Numbered from the stretch's first letter, positions 1 through 6,297 are shown. The stretch is DNA of 7,239 bases from an uncultured Verrucomicrobiota bacterium (GCA_946534745.1 CAMNDA010000198.1:1-7239); one strand, 5' to 3'. Numbers and translations are program-made. Notes: a model not told the origin generated them from the letters alone.

Positions 1-1
1 G

Positions 2-922
2 AGCGACCGCCCCGGCTCCTCCTGGCAGCGCGCGCTCAAGGACGGCTGGGTCCCCGGCAAGACCCTCTTCTCCTACGAGGAGGCCGCCGAGAAGGGCGAC
101 ATCGTCCAGTTCCTCGTCTCCGACGCCGCGCAGCGCGAGATCTGGCCGAAGATCAAGCCGTTCCTCACCAAGGGCAAGGCGCTCTACTTCTCGCACGGCT
201 TCGGCTACGAATACAAGGAGCAGACGGGCATCGTCCCCCCGAAGGACATCGACGTCATCATGGTCGCGCCGAAGGGCTCGGGCCTCAACGTCCGCCGCAA
301 CTTCCTCTCCGGCGCCGGCATCAACTCCTCCTTCGCCGTCGCGCAGGACGCCACGGGCAAGGCCCTCGAGCGCACGCTCGCGATCGGCATCGCGATCGGC
401 TCGGGCTTCCTCTTCCCGACGACCTTCCACAACGAGGTCTCCTCCGACCTCACCGGCGAGCGCGGCTCCCTCATGGGCGCGCTCTGCGCGATGATCGAGG
501 CCCAGTACGAGACGCTCCGCAAGCACGGCCACTCCCCCTCCGAGGCGTTCAACGAATCCTGCGAGGAGCTCACGCAGTCGCTCATCCGCCTCGTCGACGA
601 GAACGGCATGGACTGGATGTACCAGAACTGCTCGGCGACGGCGCAGCACGGCGCCCTCAAGTGGCGCAAGATCTTCAAGAAGGCCGTGAAGCCGGTCTTC
701 GAGAAGCTCTACCGCTCGGTCGTCAACCGCACCGAGTGCAAGGAGGTCATCCGCGACTGCGGCAAGAAGAACTACAAGCAGTGGCTCGAGAGGCAGCTCA
801 AGGCGATGCGCGAGAGCGAGTGCTGGGCGGCCGGCGCCGTCTGCCGCAGCCTTCGCCCGCACGAGCCGGAGAAGGCGGGCGCCAAGACCGCCGCCGGCGT
901 CGGCGGCCGCAAGGTCAACTAG
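2..922 (+). CDS. ilvC: Ketol-acid reductoisomerase, 3' part (5' end outside window)
   Basis: This enzyme converts 2-acetolactate (or 2-aceto-2-hydroxybutyrate) to the dihydroxy acid using NAD(P)H and Mg2+, the second common step of valine, leucine and isoleucine synthesis in the cytoplasm. The frame is open from base 2 and gives 306 residues ending at TAG. The start codon and the GxGxxG cofactor loop lie off the left edge. Visible motifs, in residues of the partial protein, are DGWVPGKTLF (14-23), the catalytic-histidine segment LYFSHGF (61-67, His65), VAPKGSG (88-94), the first metal motif SDLTGERG (148-155, Asp149/Glu153), the second metal pair Glu185/Glu189 in EAFNESCEE, and the substrate-binding segment CSATAQHGAL (210-219). 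These match the fungal/Bacteroidetes-type KARI much better than the short class I or E. coli class II enzymes. About 20 Ala/Gly/Lys-rich residues extend beyond the usual SLRP end. It is terminated by the hairpin at 946-985 and is transcriptionally separate from the next gene. Confidence 0.97.
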   Translation, partial: SDRPGSSWQRALKDGWVPGKTLFSYEEAAEKGDIVQFLVSDAAQREIWPKIKPFLTKGKALYFSHGFGYEYKEQTGIVPPKDIDVIMVAPKGSGLNVRRNFLSGAGINSSFAVAQDATGKALERTLAIGIAIGSGFLFPTTFHNEVSSDLTGERGSLMGALCAMIEAQYETLRKHGHSPSEAFNESCEELTQSLIRLVDENGMDWMYQNCSATAQHGALKWRKIFKKAVKPVFEKLYRSVVNRTECKEVIRDCGKKNYKQWLERQLKAMRESECWAAGAVCRSLRPHEPEKAGAKTAAGVGGRKVN

Positions 923-929
923 GCCCCCT

Positions 930-942
930 CCGCCCAAGGCGG
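930..942 (+). other. Small hairpin after ilvC stop
   Basis: CCGCC (930-934) and GGCGG (938-942) form a 5-bp stem with a 3-nt loop, eight bases after the ilvC stop codon and just before the main terminator. No T tract follows it. It may simply help protect the 3' end of the transcript or may be chance in this GC-rich DNA. Confidence 0.3.
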
Positions 943-945
943 AAC

Positions 946-985
946 GGACGGCGCCGCGGCGATGCCGCGGCGCCGTTCCTCTTTT
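946..985 (+). terminator. Rho-independent terminator of ilvC
   Basis: A perfect 13-bp inverted repeat (948-960 with 964-976) has a GAT loop, and the stem can be extended by a G-U and a G-C pair (947/977 and 946/978). It is followed by the T-rich run TCCTCTTTT (977-985). Stem, tiny loop and T-rich tail in this order, 23 bases after the ilvC stop, are what an intrinsic terminator looks like. It separates ilvC from the promoter at 997-1026. Confidence 0.85.
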
Positions 986-996
986 CGGTTTCGTCC

Positions 997-1026
997 TTGC
1001 GAAATCCGGCGAATCCGGAGTATAAT
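997..1026 (+). promoter_or_regulatory. Sigma70-type promoter for the lipoprotein-plsC-moxR run
   Basis: A perfect -10 box TATAAT (1021-1026) lies 18 bp downstream of TTGCGA (997-1002), which matches four of six bases of TTGACA. AT-rich words are rare in this sequence, so the perfect box directly after a terminator and before a start codon is convincing. Transcription would begin near 1033, leaving about 60 nt of leader before the ATG at 1094. That leader has no Shine-Dalgarno sequence and carries GCACGAA-like repeats (about 1052-1070). Confidence 0.75.
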
Positions 1027-1093
1027 CCGAACCCGTTACGCGCATGCAGTCGCGCACGAACGCACGCACGAACCCCGAACGACCCGACGCCCC

Positions 1094-1774
1094 ATGACCC
1101 ACCGCCGCCTCCGCCCGCTCTTCGCCGCCGCCCTCGTCTCCCTGCTCTTCCTCGGCTGCGAGGATTCCGGCTCCGGCGGAGGGAGCGGCACCTGGAACGA
1201 GCCCGAGAAGCCGAAGCCCGCGCCCACCACGCAGCCCGCCGCGCCGAAGGCCCCGACGACGAGGCCGGCCTCGCGGACGACGACGACGCGGCCCGCCTCG
1301 AAGCCGGCGACCACGGCGGCCCCGGCACCCGCCCCGGCCCCGTCGCCCTCCGGCGACAATGGCGACGTCGGCGCAGACCAGGTTCCGTTCGGTTCGCTCA
1401 AGTGGACCTTCGGCGGCCGGCCGAACGGCTCCGGCGCCCGCAACGGCGGCGTCGTGATCTCCGGCGCGCGGTTCTCCACCGACGGAATGTCGTTCTCCTA
1501 CGCCAGGGACCTCTCCGCCTGGGGCTACGCCTCCGGCGCGCTCGGCGGCGTCGCCTGCCTCTTCGTGCAGAAGTCCAACGGACAGTGGGTCGGCGGCAAG
1601 TTCGACTGGATCTCCTCGTCCCGCCGCTCGCGCGACTTCGCCAACGTCTACGGCGGCTACGAGGGCTGGAGCCTCGCCGGCGTTCCGAATCCGTGCTCCG
1701 CCGCCTTCGTCATCGTGTCCCCCGACGGCAAGCGCCGCTCCAACGTCATCGTCGGGACCTGGCACCACCGCTAG
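1094..1774 (+). CDS. Predicted secreted lipoprotein with Pro/Thr/Ala linker and an uncharacterised C-terminal domain
   Basis: The function is not known. The 226-residue product begins MTHRRLRPLF, a positively charged stretch followed by a hydrophobic core and the lipobox-like FLGC, so Cys22 is the likely lipidated residue. Glu at position +2 fits the outer membrane if the cell follows the E. coli rule. Residues 30-90 are a low-complexity linker rich in Pro, Thr and Ala with TTRPAS-type repeats (55-60, 64-69). Residues 96-226 form a compact domain rich in Trp, Gly and Tyr, including CLFVQK (155-160), WVGGKFDWISSSR (165-177), GGYEGW (187-192) and AFVIVSPDGKRRSNVI (204-219). Cys155 and Cys201 could form a disulfide. 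I associate this domain with exported proteins of Kiritimatiellota/Lentisphaerae-like bacteria, but I cannot name a family. The ATG at 1094 was chosen because it directly precedes the signal peptide and lies downstream of the promoter; an upstream in-frame ATG at 962 lies inside the terminator. Confidence 0.85.
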   Translation: MTHRRLRPLFAAALVSLLFLGCEDSGSGGGSGTWNEPEKPKPAPTTQPAAPKAPTTRPASRTTTTRPASKPATTAAPAPAPAPSPSGDNGDVGADQVPFGSLKWTFGGRPNGSGARNGGVVISGARFSTDGMSFSYARDLSAWGYASGALGGVACLFVQKSNGQWVGGKFDWISSSRRSRDFANVYGGYEGWSLAGVPNPCSAAFVIVSPDGKRRSNVIVGTWHHR

Positions 1775-1796
1775 TCCCCTCCCCTCCCCTTCCTTC
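1775..1796 (+). promoter_or_regulatory. Pyrimidine-only leader before the plsC-like start
   Basis: The whole space between the lipoprotein stop and the ATG at 1799 is C and T apart from the G at 1797 directly before the ATG. No Shine-Dalgarno is possible here. Such unstructured pyrimidine tracts are known to bind ribosomal protein S1, so this could serve as the initiation site, with re-initiation by ribosomes leaving the upstream gene as the alternative (inference). Confidence 0.35.
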
Positions 1797-1798
1797 CG

Positions 1799-2635
1799 AT
1801 GTCCACCGAAGAATTCCTCCGCATCCTCGGAGAGACCGGCGCCTACGAGACGCCCGCCGCCGCCCGCCGCCGCCCCCTCCCCTCCTGGATCGCCACGCCG
1901 CTCTTCCAGACCGGCATGCTCCGCGTCTACGCCAGCTTCCTCCGCGCCTGCCGCCGCCCCGGCTTCGACAAGCTCGCCATCGCGCGCCGCTCGCACATGG
2001 TCTTCTCCCTCGTCGAGCGGCTCGGCGGCACGGTCCACATGGAGGGCTTCCGCGCGCTCGACGCGCTCGGCGGCGGTCCGGCGGTCGTCGTCGTGAACCA
2101 CGTCTCCGCGCTCGAGACCTACCTCATGCCGGGCTCGCTCGCGCCGTGGGGACCGATGACGTTCGTCCTCAAGCGCTCCCTGCTCTCCTACCCGTTCATC
2201 GGCCCGGGCCTCCGGGCGATGGACCCGATCCCGGTCGACCGGAAGAGCCCCGTCGCCGACCTGCGCGCGGTGCTCACGGAGGGCGGGCGCCTCCTCGGGA
2301 CGGGCCGCTTCGTCGTGCTCTTCCCGCAGGGGCAGCGCGAGCGCACGTTCGACGCCTCCCTCTTCCGCACGCTCGGCACGAAGCTCGCGCAGCACGCGCG
2401 CGTCCCGGTCGTGCCGGTCTGCGTCGCCACCGACTTCCTCCGCATCGGGACGTGGCACCGCGACCTCGCCACCGTCCATCCGCGCTCGCCGCTGCGCCTC
2501 GCCTGCGGCGAGCCCATCCCCTTCGACCTCCCGCCCGCCGAAGTCCAGCGGCGCCAGATCGACTTCATGACCTCCACCCTCGCGCGCTGGGAGGCGCTCG
2601 ACGGCCGCCGGCTCCTCGCCGCCCCGACGCCATGA
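1799..2635 (+). CDS. PlsC-like 1-acyl-glycerol-3-phosphate acyltransferase family protein
   Basis: The 278-residue product belongs to the lysophospholipid acyltransferase (LPLAT) superfamily, which transfers acyl chains to glycerophosphate or related acceptors at the inner membrane. Motif I appears as NHVSALE (100-106): the histidine is present but the usual HX4D is HX4E. Motif II-like KRSLLSYPFIG is at 125-135. Motif III is FPQGQRER (175-182) in place of FPEGTRS. Motif IV is VPVVPV (202-207). The same pattern (HX4E with FPQ) occurs, as I recall, in a divergent LPLAT subgroup in other phyla, so this is probably a working enzyme with its own acceptor. The true substrate is unknown. The gene starts 24 bases after the lipoprotein stop and its last bases overlap moxR (ATGA), indicating co-transcription. 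There is no Shine-Dalgarno; the ATG follows a pure pyrimidine tract. Confidence 0.88.
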   Translation: MSTEEFLRILGETGAYETPAAARRRPLPSWIATPLFQTGMLRVYASFLRACRRPGFDKLAIARRSHMVFSLVERLGGTVHMEGFRALDALGGGPAVVVVNHVSALETYLMPGSLAPWGPMTFVLKRSLLSYPFIGPGLRAMDPIPVDRKSPVADLRAVLTEGGRLLGTGRFVVLFPQGQRERTFDASLFRTLGTKLAQHARVPVVPVCVATDFLRIGTWHRDLATVHPRSPLRLACGEPIPFDLPPAEVQRRQIDFMTSTLARWEALDGRRLLAAPTP

Positions 2636-3558
2636 CCGAACCCGTCCCCGAGCTCGAGGCGCTCCGCGCCAACCTCCGCGCCGCGGTCCGCGGCGCGGAC
2701 GGGACCGTCGAGCGCGTCCTCGCCGCCGTCCTCGCCGGCGGGCACGTGCTGCTGGAGGACGTCCCCGGCACCGGCAAGACGACGCTCGCGAAGGCGCTCG
2801 CGCGCTCGCTCGGCGCCACCTTCGCCCGCATCCAGTTCACGCCCGACCTCCTCCCCACCGACATCCTCGGCGGCTCGGTCTACCGCGCGTCCGACGGCGC
2901 GTTCCTCTTCCGCCCCGGCCCCGTCTTCTCGCAGGTGGTCCTCGCCGACGAGGTGAACCGCGCCTCGCCGCGCACGCAGTCCGCCCTCCTGGAGGCGATG
3001 GCCGAGCGCCAGGTCTCGATCGAGGGCGAGACGCGCCCGCTGCCCGAGCCGTTCCTCGTCCTCGCGACGGAGAACCCCGTCGAGCACGCCGGGACCTTCC
3101 CGCTGCCGGAGGCGCAGCTCGACCGCTTCTGCATGCGCCTCTCGCTCGGCTACCCGGCGCGCGAGGAGGAGGTCCGCGTCCTGCGCGACCACGCCGCCGC
3201 GGAGCCGGTCGACGCCCTCCGCCCCGTCCTCCCCCCCGCCCGCCTCGCGGAGCTGCAGGCGCGCGTTCGCGCCGTCGCCGCGGAGGACTCGGTCCTCGAC
3301 TACGTCGTCCGCCTCGTCTCCCGCACGCGCGCCGAGCCGCGCCTGCGCCTCGGCGCCTCGCCGCGCGCGTCGCTCGACCTGCGCCGCTGCGCGCAGGCCG
3401 CGGCGCTCCTCGCGGGGCGCGACTTCGTCACGCCGTCCGACGTGCGCGCGCTCGCCGTCCCCGTCCTCGCCCACCGCCTCCTCGCCGCGCCCCGCGCCGG
3501 CGCGACCGCGGCGGAGATCGTCGAGTCGGTCGTCCGCTCCGAGCCCGTCCCGGACTAG
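2632..3558 (+). CDS. MoxR family AAA+ ATPase
   Basis: The 308-residue product is a complete MoxR-type AAA+ ATPase, a cytoplasmic, probably hexameric chaperone-like machine that works with DUF58 or VWA-domain partners to mature or activate envelope or metal-binding proteins. Visible are Walker A DVPGTGKTT (43-51), the TPDLLPTDILG segment (70-80) typical of MoxR, Walker B VVLADEVNR (102-110, Asp106/Glu107), sensor 1 ATENPVE (145-151), the LDRF arginine (Arg165) and sensor 2 GASPRASL (241-248, Arg245). The C-terminal lid ends with FVTPSDVRALAVPVLAHR (265-282), also typical. The length is normal for the family. The ATG at 2632 overlaps the plsC stop by four bases, which suggests translational coupling, and it directly precedes the conserved N-terminal helix. 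The frame is open far upstream to 661, but that part is a shadow of the other genes. The DUF58 gene follows after one intervening gene. Confidence 0.96.
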   Translation: MTEPVPELEALRANLRAAVRGADGTVERVLAAVLAGGHVLLEDVPGTGKTTLAKALARSLGATFARIQFTPDLLPTDILGGSVYRASDGAFLFRPGPVFSQVVLADEVNRASPRTQSALLEAMAERQVSIEGETRPLPEPFLVLATENPVEHAGTFPLPEAQLDRFCMRLSLGYPAREEEVRVLRDHAAAEPVDALRPVLPPARLAELQARVRAVAAEDSVLDYVVRLVSRTRAEPRLRLGASPRASLDLRRCAQAAALLAGRDFVTPSDVRALAVPVLAHRLLAAPRAGATAAEIVESVVRSEPVPD

Positions 3559-3577
3559 CGGCCGCCGCCGCGTTTCG

Positions 3578-3606
3578 TTGCCGCGGGCGGGAGGACGTGG
3601 TACACT
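3578..3606 (+). promoter_or_regulatory. Promoter for the DUF3592 gene, predicted leaderless transcript
   Basis: TTGCCG (3578-3583) and TACACT (3601-3606) are separated by exactly 17 bp, each matching four of six consensus bases. The -10 box is preceded by GTGG. A start of transcription seven bases after the -10 box falls at about 3613, which is next to or on the ATG at 3614, so the mRNA would have no leader. The promoter lies in the 55-bp gap after moxR. Read-through from moxR may also supply transcript, since no terminator is visible in the gap. Confidence 0.6.
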
Positions 3607-3613
3607 TCCCTCC

Positions 3614-4798
3614 ATGCAACGATTCCGCCGCCCCGCGTCCCGCGCCGACGAACGCGCCGTCCGCCGGGACGATTCCGCCGCCGGCGCGCCGGCGCGGCCG
3701 CAGTCGCCCGGCCGGATCCCCCTCTTCGTCGGCATCCTCTTCGCCGCCGTCGGCGCGGCCCTCGCCGCGTTCGCATCGTCGTTCGTCGTGCGGACGGTCG
3801 AGGCCCGCTCCTGGACGCCGGTCGAGGCGACGGTCCTGCGCAGCGAGGTCGTGCGCGGGACGTCGCATACGAAGCACGGCACGAGGACGACCTTCCGCCC
3901 CTACGTCGCCTACGCCTACGAGGTCGGCGGCGCGCGCTTCGAGGGCGACCGCTACGACATGGCGCGGTTCTCCACGGGCGATCCGGGCCCCGCCCGGCGC
4001 GCCGTGGAGGAGCATCCCGCCGGCTCGCGCGCAACGGTCTGGGTCGATCCGGCCGATCCCTCGAGCAGCGTCTTCTCCGACCCCCACGGACCGATCCCGG
4101 CCGCCCAGTGGGCCTTCGTCGCCTTCTCTCTCGTCTTCCTCGGGATCGGCCTCGGGGCGCTCGTATCCTCGCTGCGCGACAGGCGCCTCGCCGGCGCGCC
4201 GATCCCGCCCGGACCGCCCGTCCTGAGCAACGACCGCCGCGGGCAGTTCGTCCGAGGGCTCGTCTTCACCGCCGTCTGGAACGGGTTCCTCGCGCTCGTC
4301 TTCTTCCTCGTCCGATCGTCCGGAAGCGGCCCGGTCAACCCGATTCTCTTCGTCTTCCTCGGCGTCTTCGGGCTCGTCGGGCTCGTCCTCGTCGTCGCCA
4401 CGCTGCGCTCCGGCGCCAAGCTCTTCGCGCCCCGCCTGGAGCTGACCTGCGGACGCGGCTTCCTCCCGCGCGGCGGCGAGGCGCTCGTCGTCTACCGGCT
4501 CCTCGGCGGAGGTCCGGGCGACGTCGTCGGCGCGCGGATCGAGCTCGTCGCGCAGCGCTTCGAGACCGTCCGGCAGGGGAAGAACACCTACCTCAGGCCC
4601 GTCGACCTCAGCCGCGAGACGGTCCTCGAGACCGACTCCTTCCGCGCCCTCGCGCGCGGCGACTTCCACGTCTCGATCCCCGGCGACGCGCCCGCCACCT
4701 CGCGCGGCCCCGAACCCGTCCGCTGGCACTTCGCCGTCGAGCTCGCCCGCCCGGCGCGCAAGCCCCTTCGGGACGAATACGCCGTCGTCGTTCGCTGA
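3614..4798 (+). CDS. DUF3592-type membrane protein with probable arrestin-like C-terminal domain
   Basis: The product has 394 residues. After a charged 33-residue cytoplasmic-type tail come four hydrophobic segments (about 35-57, 164-187, 212-233, 243-264). Between the first two lies a DUF3592-type soluble domain: SWTPVEATVLRSEV (66-79), PYVAYAYEVGGARFEGDR (96-113), and VDPADPSSSVF (144-154), a pattern I recognise from this family. The part after residue 270 is beta-rich with arrestin-like spacing: a LELTCGRGFLPRGGEALVVY opening (275-294), a GARIELVAQRFE strand (306-317), then DFHVSIPGDAP (350-360) and VRWHFAVEL (369-377). The biochemical role is unknown. The DUF58 partner follows 23 bases later and moxR precedes it by 55, so it probably belongs to their envelope system. 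The ATG at 3614 was chosen over the TTG at 3578 because the latter is the -35 box of the predicted promoter. Confidence 0.82.
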   Translation: MQRFRRPASRADERAVRRDDSAAGAPARPQSPGRIPLFVGILFAAVGAALAAFASSFVVRTVEARSWTPVEATVLRSEVVRGTSHTKHGTRTTFRPYVAYAYEVGGARFEGDRYDMARFSTGDPGPARRAVEEHPAGSRATVWVDPADPSSSVFSDPHGPIPAAQWAFVAFSLVFLGIGLGALVSSLRDRRLAGAPIPPGPPVLSNDRRGQFVRGLVFTAVWNGFLALVFFLVRSSGSGPVNPILFVFLGVFGLVGLVLVVATLRSGAKLFAPRLELTCGRGFLPRGGEALVVYRLLGGGPGDVVGARIELVAQRFETVRQGKNTYLRPVDLSRETVLETDSFRALARGDFHVSIPGDAPATSRGPEPVRWHFAVELARPARKPLRDEYAVVVR

Positions 4799-4821
4799 CC
4801 CGCCCGGACCCCGCCACGACG

Positions 4822-6132
4822 ATGGACAGGCGCCGCATCCTCTTCCCTCCGCTCGGCGAGCGCGTCTACCTGCGCCGCCCGTGGGTCTACGCCCGCGTTC
4901 CGCTGACGGGCTGGGCGTGGTACGCGCAGGAGGCCTGGACGAGCGCCGCCGCGCTCGCCCTCGCCGCCGCCGCCGCGCTTCCCGCGCTCGCGCTCCTCGT
5001 CGCCGGCCACGGCCGCACCGCCGCGCACGTCGGCTTCGCGTTCCTCGCGCTCGCCGCCGTCGCGGCGATCGTCCAGCCGATCCTCTTCCGGCCGCGCGTC
5101 CGCGTGTCCTCGCGCCTCCCGCCGCGCGTCTCGGAGGGCGACTCGTTCGAGACCGTCTACGAGATCGTGAACCTCTCCCGCCGCCGCACCGCCTTCGACC
5201 TCGCCGTCGAGACGCTCTACTTCCCGAACCCGTTCGAGCTGCGCTTCCGCCCGGCGGCCGTCGCGTGCCTCCCGCCGGGCGCGACGGCCCGCGCGTCCGG
5301 CTCGTGCCGCGCGCTGCGCCGCGGCGTCTACCTCCTGCAGCCGCTGCGCGCGGAGTCGACCTTCCCCTTCGGCCTCCTGCGAAGCGGCCGCACCGACTGG
5401 ACGCCCCGCCGCCTCGTCGTGGCGCCCGCGCGGGCGGTCCTCGCCTCGCTCGCCGCCCCCGCCGGGCCGTGCGCGGCGCGCGGCCTCGCCGACGGCGCCC
5501 GCGCCGCCCGCGCGGCGCTGGAGTTCCGCGGCACGCGCGACTACCTGCCGGGCGACGACCCCCGCGCGCTCCACCCGCGCTCCTCCGCGCGCGCCGGGCG
5601 GCCGGTCGTGCGCGAATTCGAGGCCGACGGCCCCGGGCGCATCGCGCTCTTCGCGGACACGTGGCTCGCCGAGCAGCCGACCTTCTCCTGGCAGATGCGC
5701 CGCACGCCGCCCGAGGCCTCGCTCTCGCTCGCCGCGGCGTGCGCGGAGCGCCTCGCCGCCGAGGGGCGCGAGATCGCCGCGGCTCTCGTCGGGCCGGACC
5801 TCGTCGAACCCGCCGACGCCGCTCCGGGCGGCGCCCTCGGCGAGGTCCTCGACGCCCTCGCCGCCGCGCAGGTCTGGCTCTACGGGCGCGACACGCTCCC
5901 CGCCGCCGCCGCAAGCGCGGCGGACGCCTTCGCGGGCGCCGGCGCGGCGCTGCTCCTGCTCTCCGGCTGGAACCGCGCCCGCGCGGACCTCCTCGCCGAG
6001 CTCTCCGCGCGCGGCGTCGCGTGGCGCGCCGTCGTCGCCACCCCGCGCGGCGCCGCACCCGCCGGCCTTCCGCCGGAGATCGCCGTCGTCGACGCGCGCG
6101 ACGTCTTCGCCGGCCGCGCCCTGTCGCTCTAG
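4822..6132 (+). CDS. DUF58 domain-containing membrane protein (MoxR partner)
   Basis: DUF58 proteins are encoded beside MoxR ATPases in many phyla and are thought to be their partner or substrate at the membrane; the exact activity is not known. The 436-residue product has two membrane segments (about 41-62 and 68-88), then a beta-sandwich region starting VSSRLPPRVSEGD (95-107) and ending with the typical STFPFGLLRSGR (179-190). The DUF58 signature follows: FRGTRDYLPGDDPRALHPRS (235-254) and SARAGRPVVREFEAD (255-269). The usual tryptophan of the HWR motif is proline here. The following VWA-like strand reads RIALFADTW (273-281), so the metal-binding DxSxS is not intact. The C-terminal half is alanine-rich and VWA-like in length. 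The ATG at 4822 has no Shine-Dalgarno and lies 23 bases after the preceding gene, with which it is likely co-transcribed. Confidence 0.9.
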   Translation: MDRRRILFPPLGERVYLRRPWVYARVPLTGWAWYAQEAWTSAAALALAAAAALPALALLVAGHGRTAAHVGFAFLALAAVAAIVQPILFRPRVRVSSRLPPRVSEGDSFETVYEIVNLSRRRTAFDLAVETLYFPNPFELRFRPAAVACLPPGATARASGSCRALRRGVYLLQPLRAESTFPFGLLRSGRTDWTPRRLVVAPARAVLASLAAPAGPCAARGLADGARAARAALEFRGTRDYLPGDDPRALHPRSSARAGRPVVREFEADGPGRIALFADTWLAEQPTFSWQMRRTPPEASLSLAAACAERLAAEGREIAAALVGPDLVEPADAAPGGALGEVLDALAAAQVWLYGRDTLPAAAASAADAFAGAGAALLLLSGWNRARADLLAELSARGVAWRAVVATPRGAAPAGLPPEIAVVDARDVFAGRALSL

Positions 6133-6150
6133 CCCGCTTCGCGAAAGCGA

Positions 6151-6179
6151 TTGCGGAGGGAGGGGGTTTGTGGTATCCT
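6151..6179 (+). promoter_or_regulatory. Promoter of the tRNA-Lys gene
   Basis: TTGCGG (6151-6156) and TATCCT (6174-6179) are spaced by 17 bp, and the -10 box is preceded by GTGG as at 3597-3600. Transcription would start near 6186, giving a 5' leader of about 16 nt before the mature tRNA end at 6202. The purine-rich spacer (GAGGGAGGGGG) is unusual. The same promoter would also feed the zincin gene behind the tRNA. Confidence 0.65.
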
Positions 6180-6201
6180 CCGCCGCCGTTCGACGCGCAA
6201 C

Positions 6202-6277
<76 letters not shown>

Positions 6278-6284
6278 TTGCCAC

Positions 6285-6288
6285 GGAG
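6285..6288 (+). promoter_or_regulatory. Ribosome binding site of the zincin gene
   Basis: GGAG lies nine bases before the ATG at 6298 and fixes this start against longer alternatives through the tRNA. It stands out because the other visible starts (1094, 1799, 2632, 3614, 4822) lack such a site. Confidence 0.55.
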
Positions 6289-6297
6289 CTTTCCAGA

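Noticed and set aside
1200..1345. Repeat-rich stretch in the lipoprotein gene as a DNA repeat array
   Set aside because: The repetition follows codons for the Pro/Thr/Ala linker (TTRPAS-type) and is irregular; it is a protein low-complexity region.
661..2631. In-frame 657-codon extension upstream of moxR
   Set aside because: It overlaps ilvC, the lipoprotein gene and plsC in another frame, crosses a terminator and a promoter, and is Arg/Pro-rich. The MoxR family starts at 2632.
2188..3882. Long minus-strand open frame (564 codons)
   Set aside because: It is antisense to plsC and moxR, which have clear motifs; its composition is Arg/Ala/Glu-rich with no recognisable domain.
3428..6058. Very long open frame on the minus strand (876 codons)
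   Set aside because: The translation is almost only Arg, Gly, Ala and Pro without any domain. It is the shadow of the DUF3592 and DUF58 genes caused by GC-rich third positions.
6135..6149. Small hairpin CGCTT...AAGCG after the DUF58 stop as a terminator
   Set aside because: The stem has only five pairs and is followed by purines rather than T residues, directly abutting the tRNA -35 box. It could be chance.
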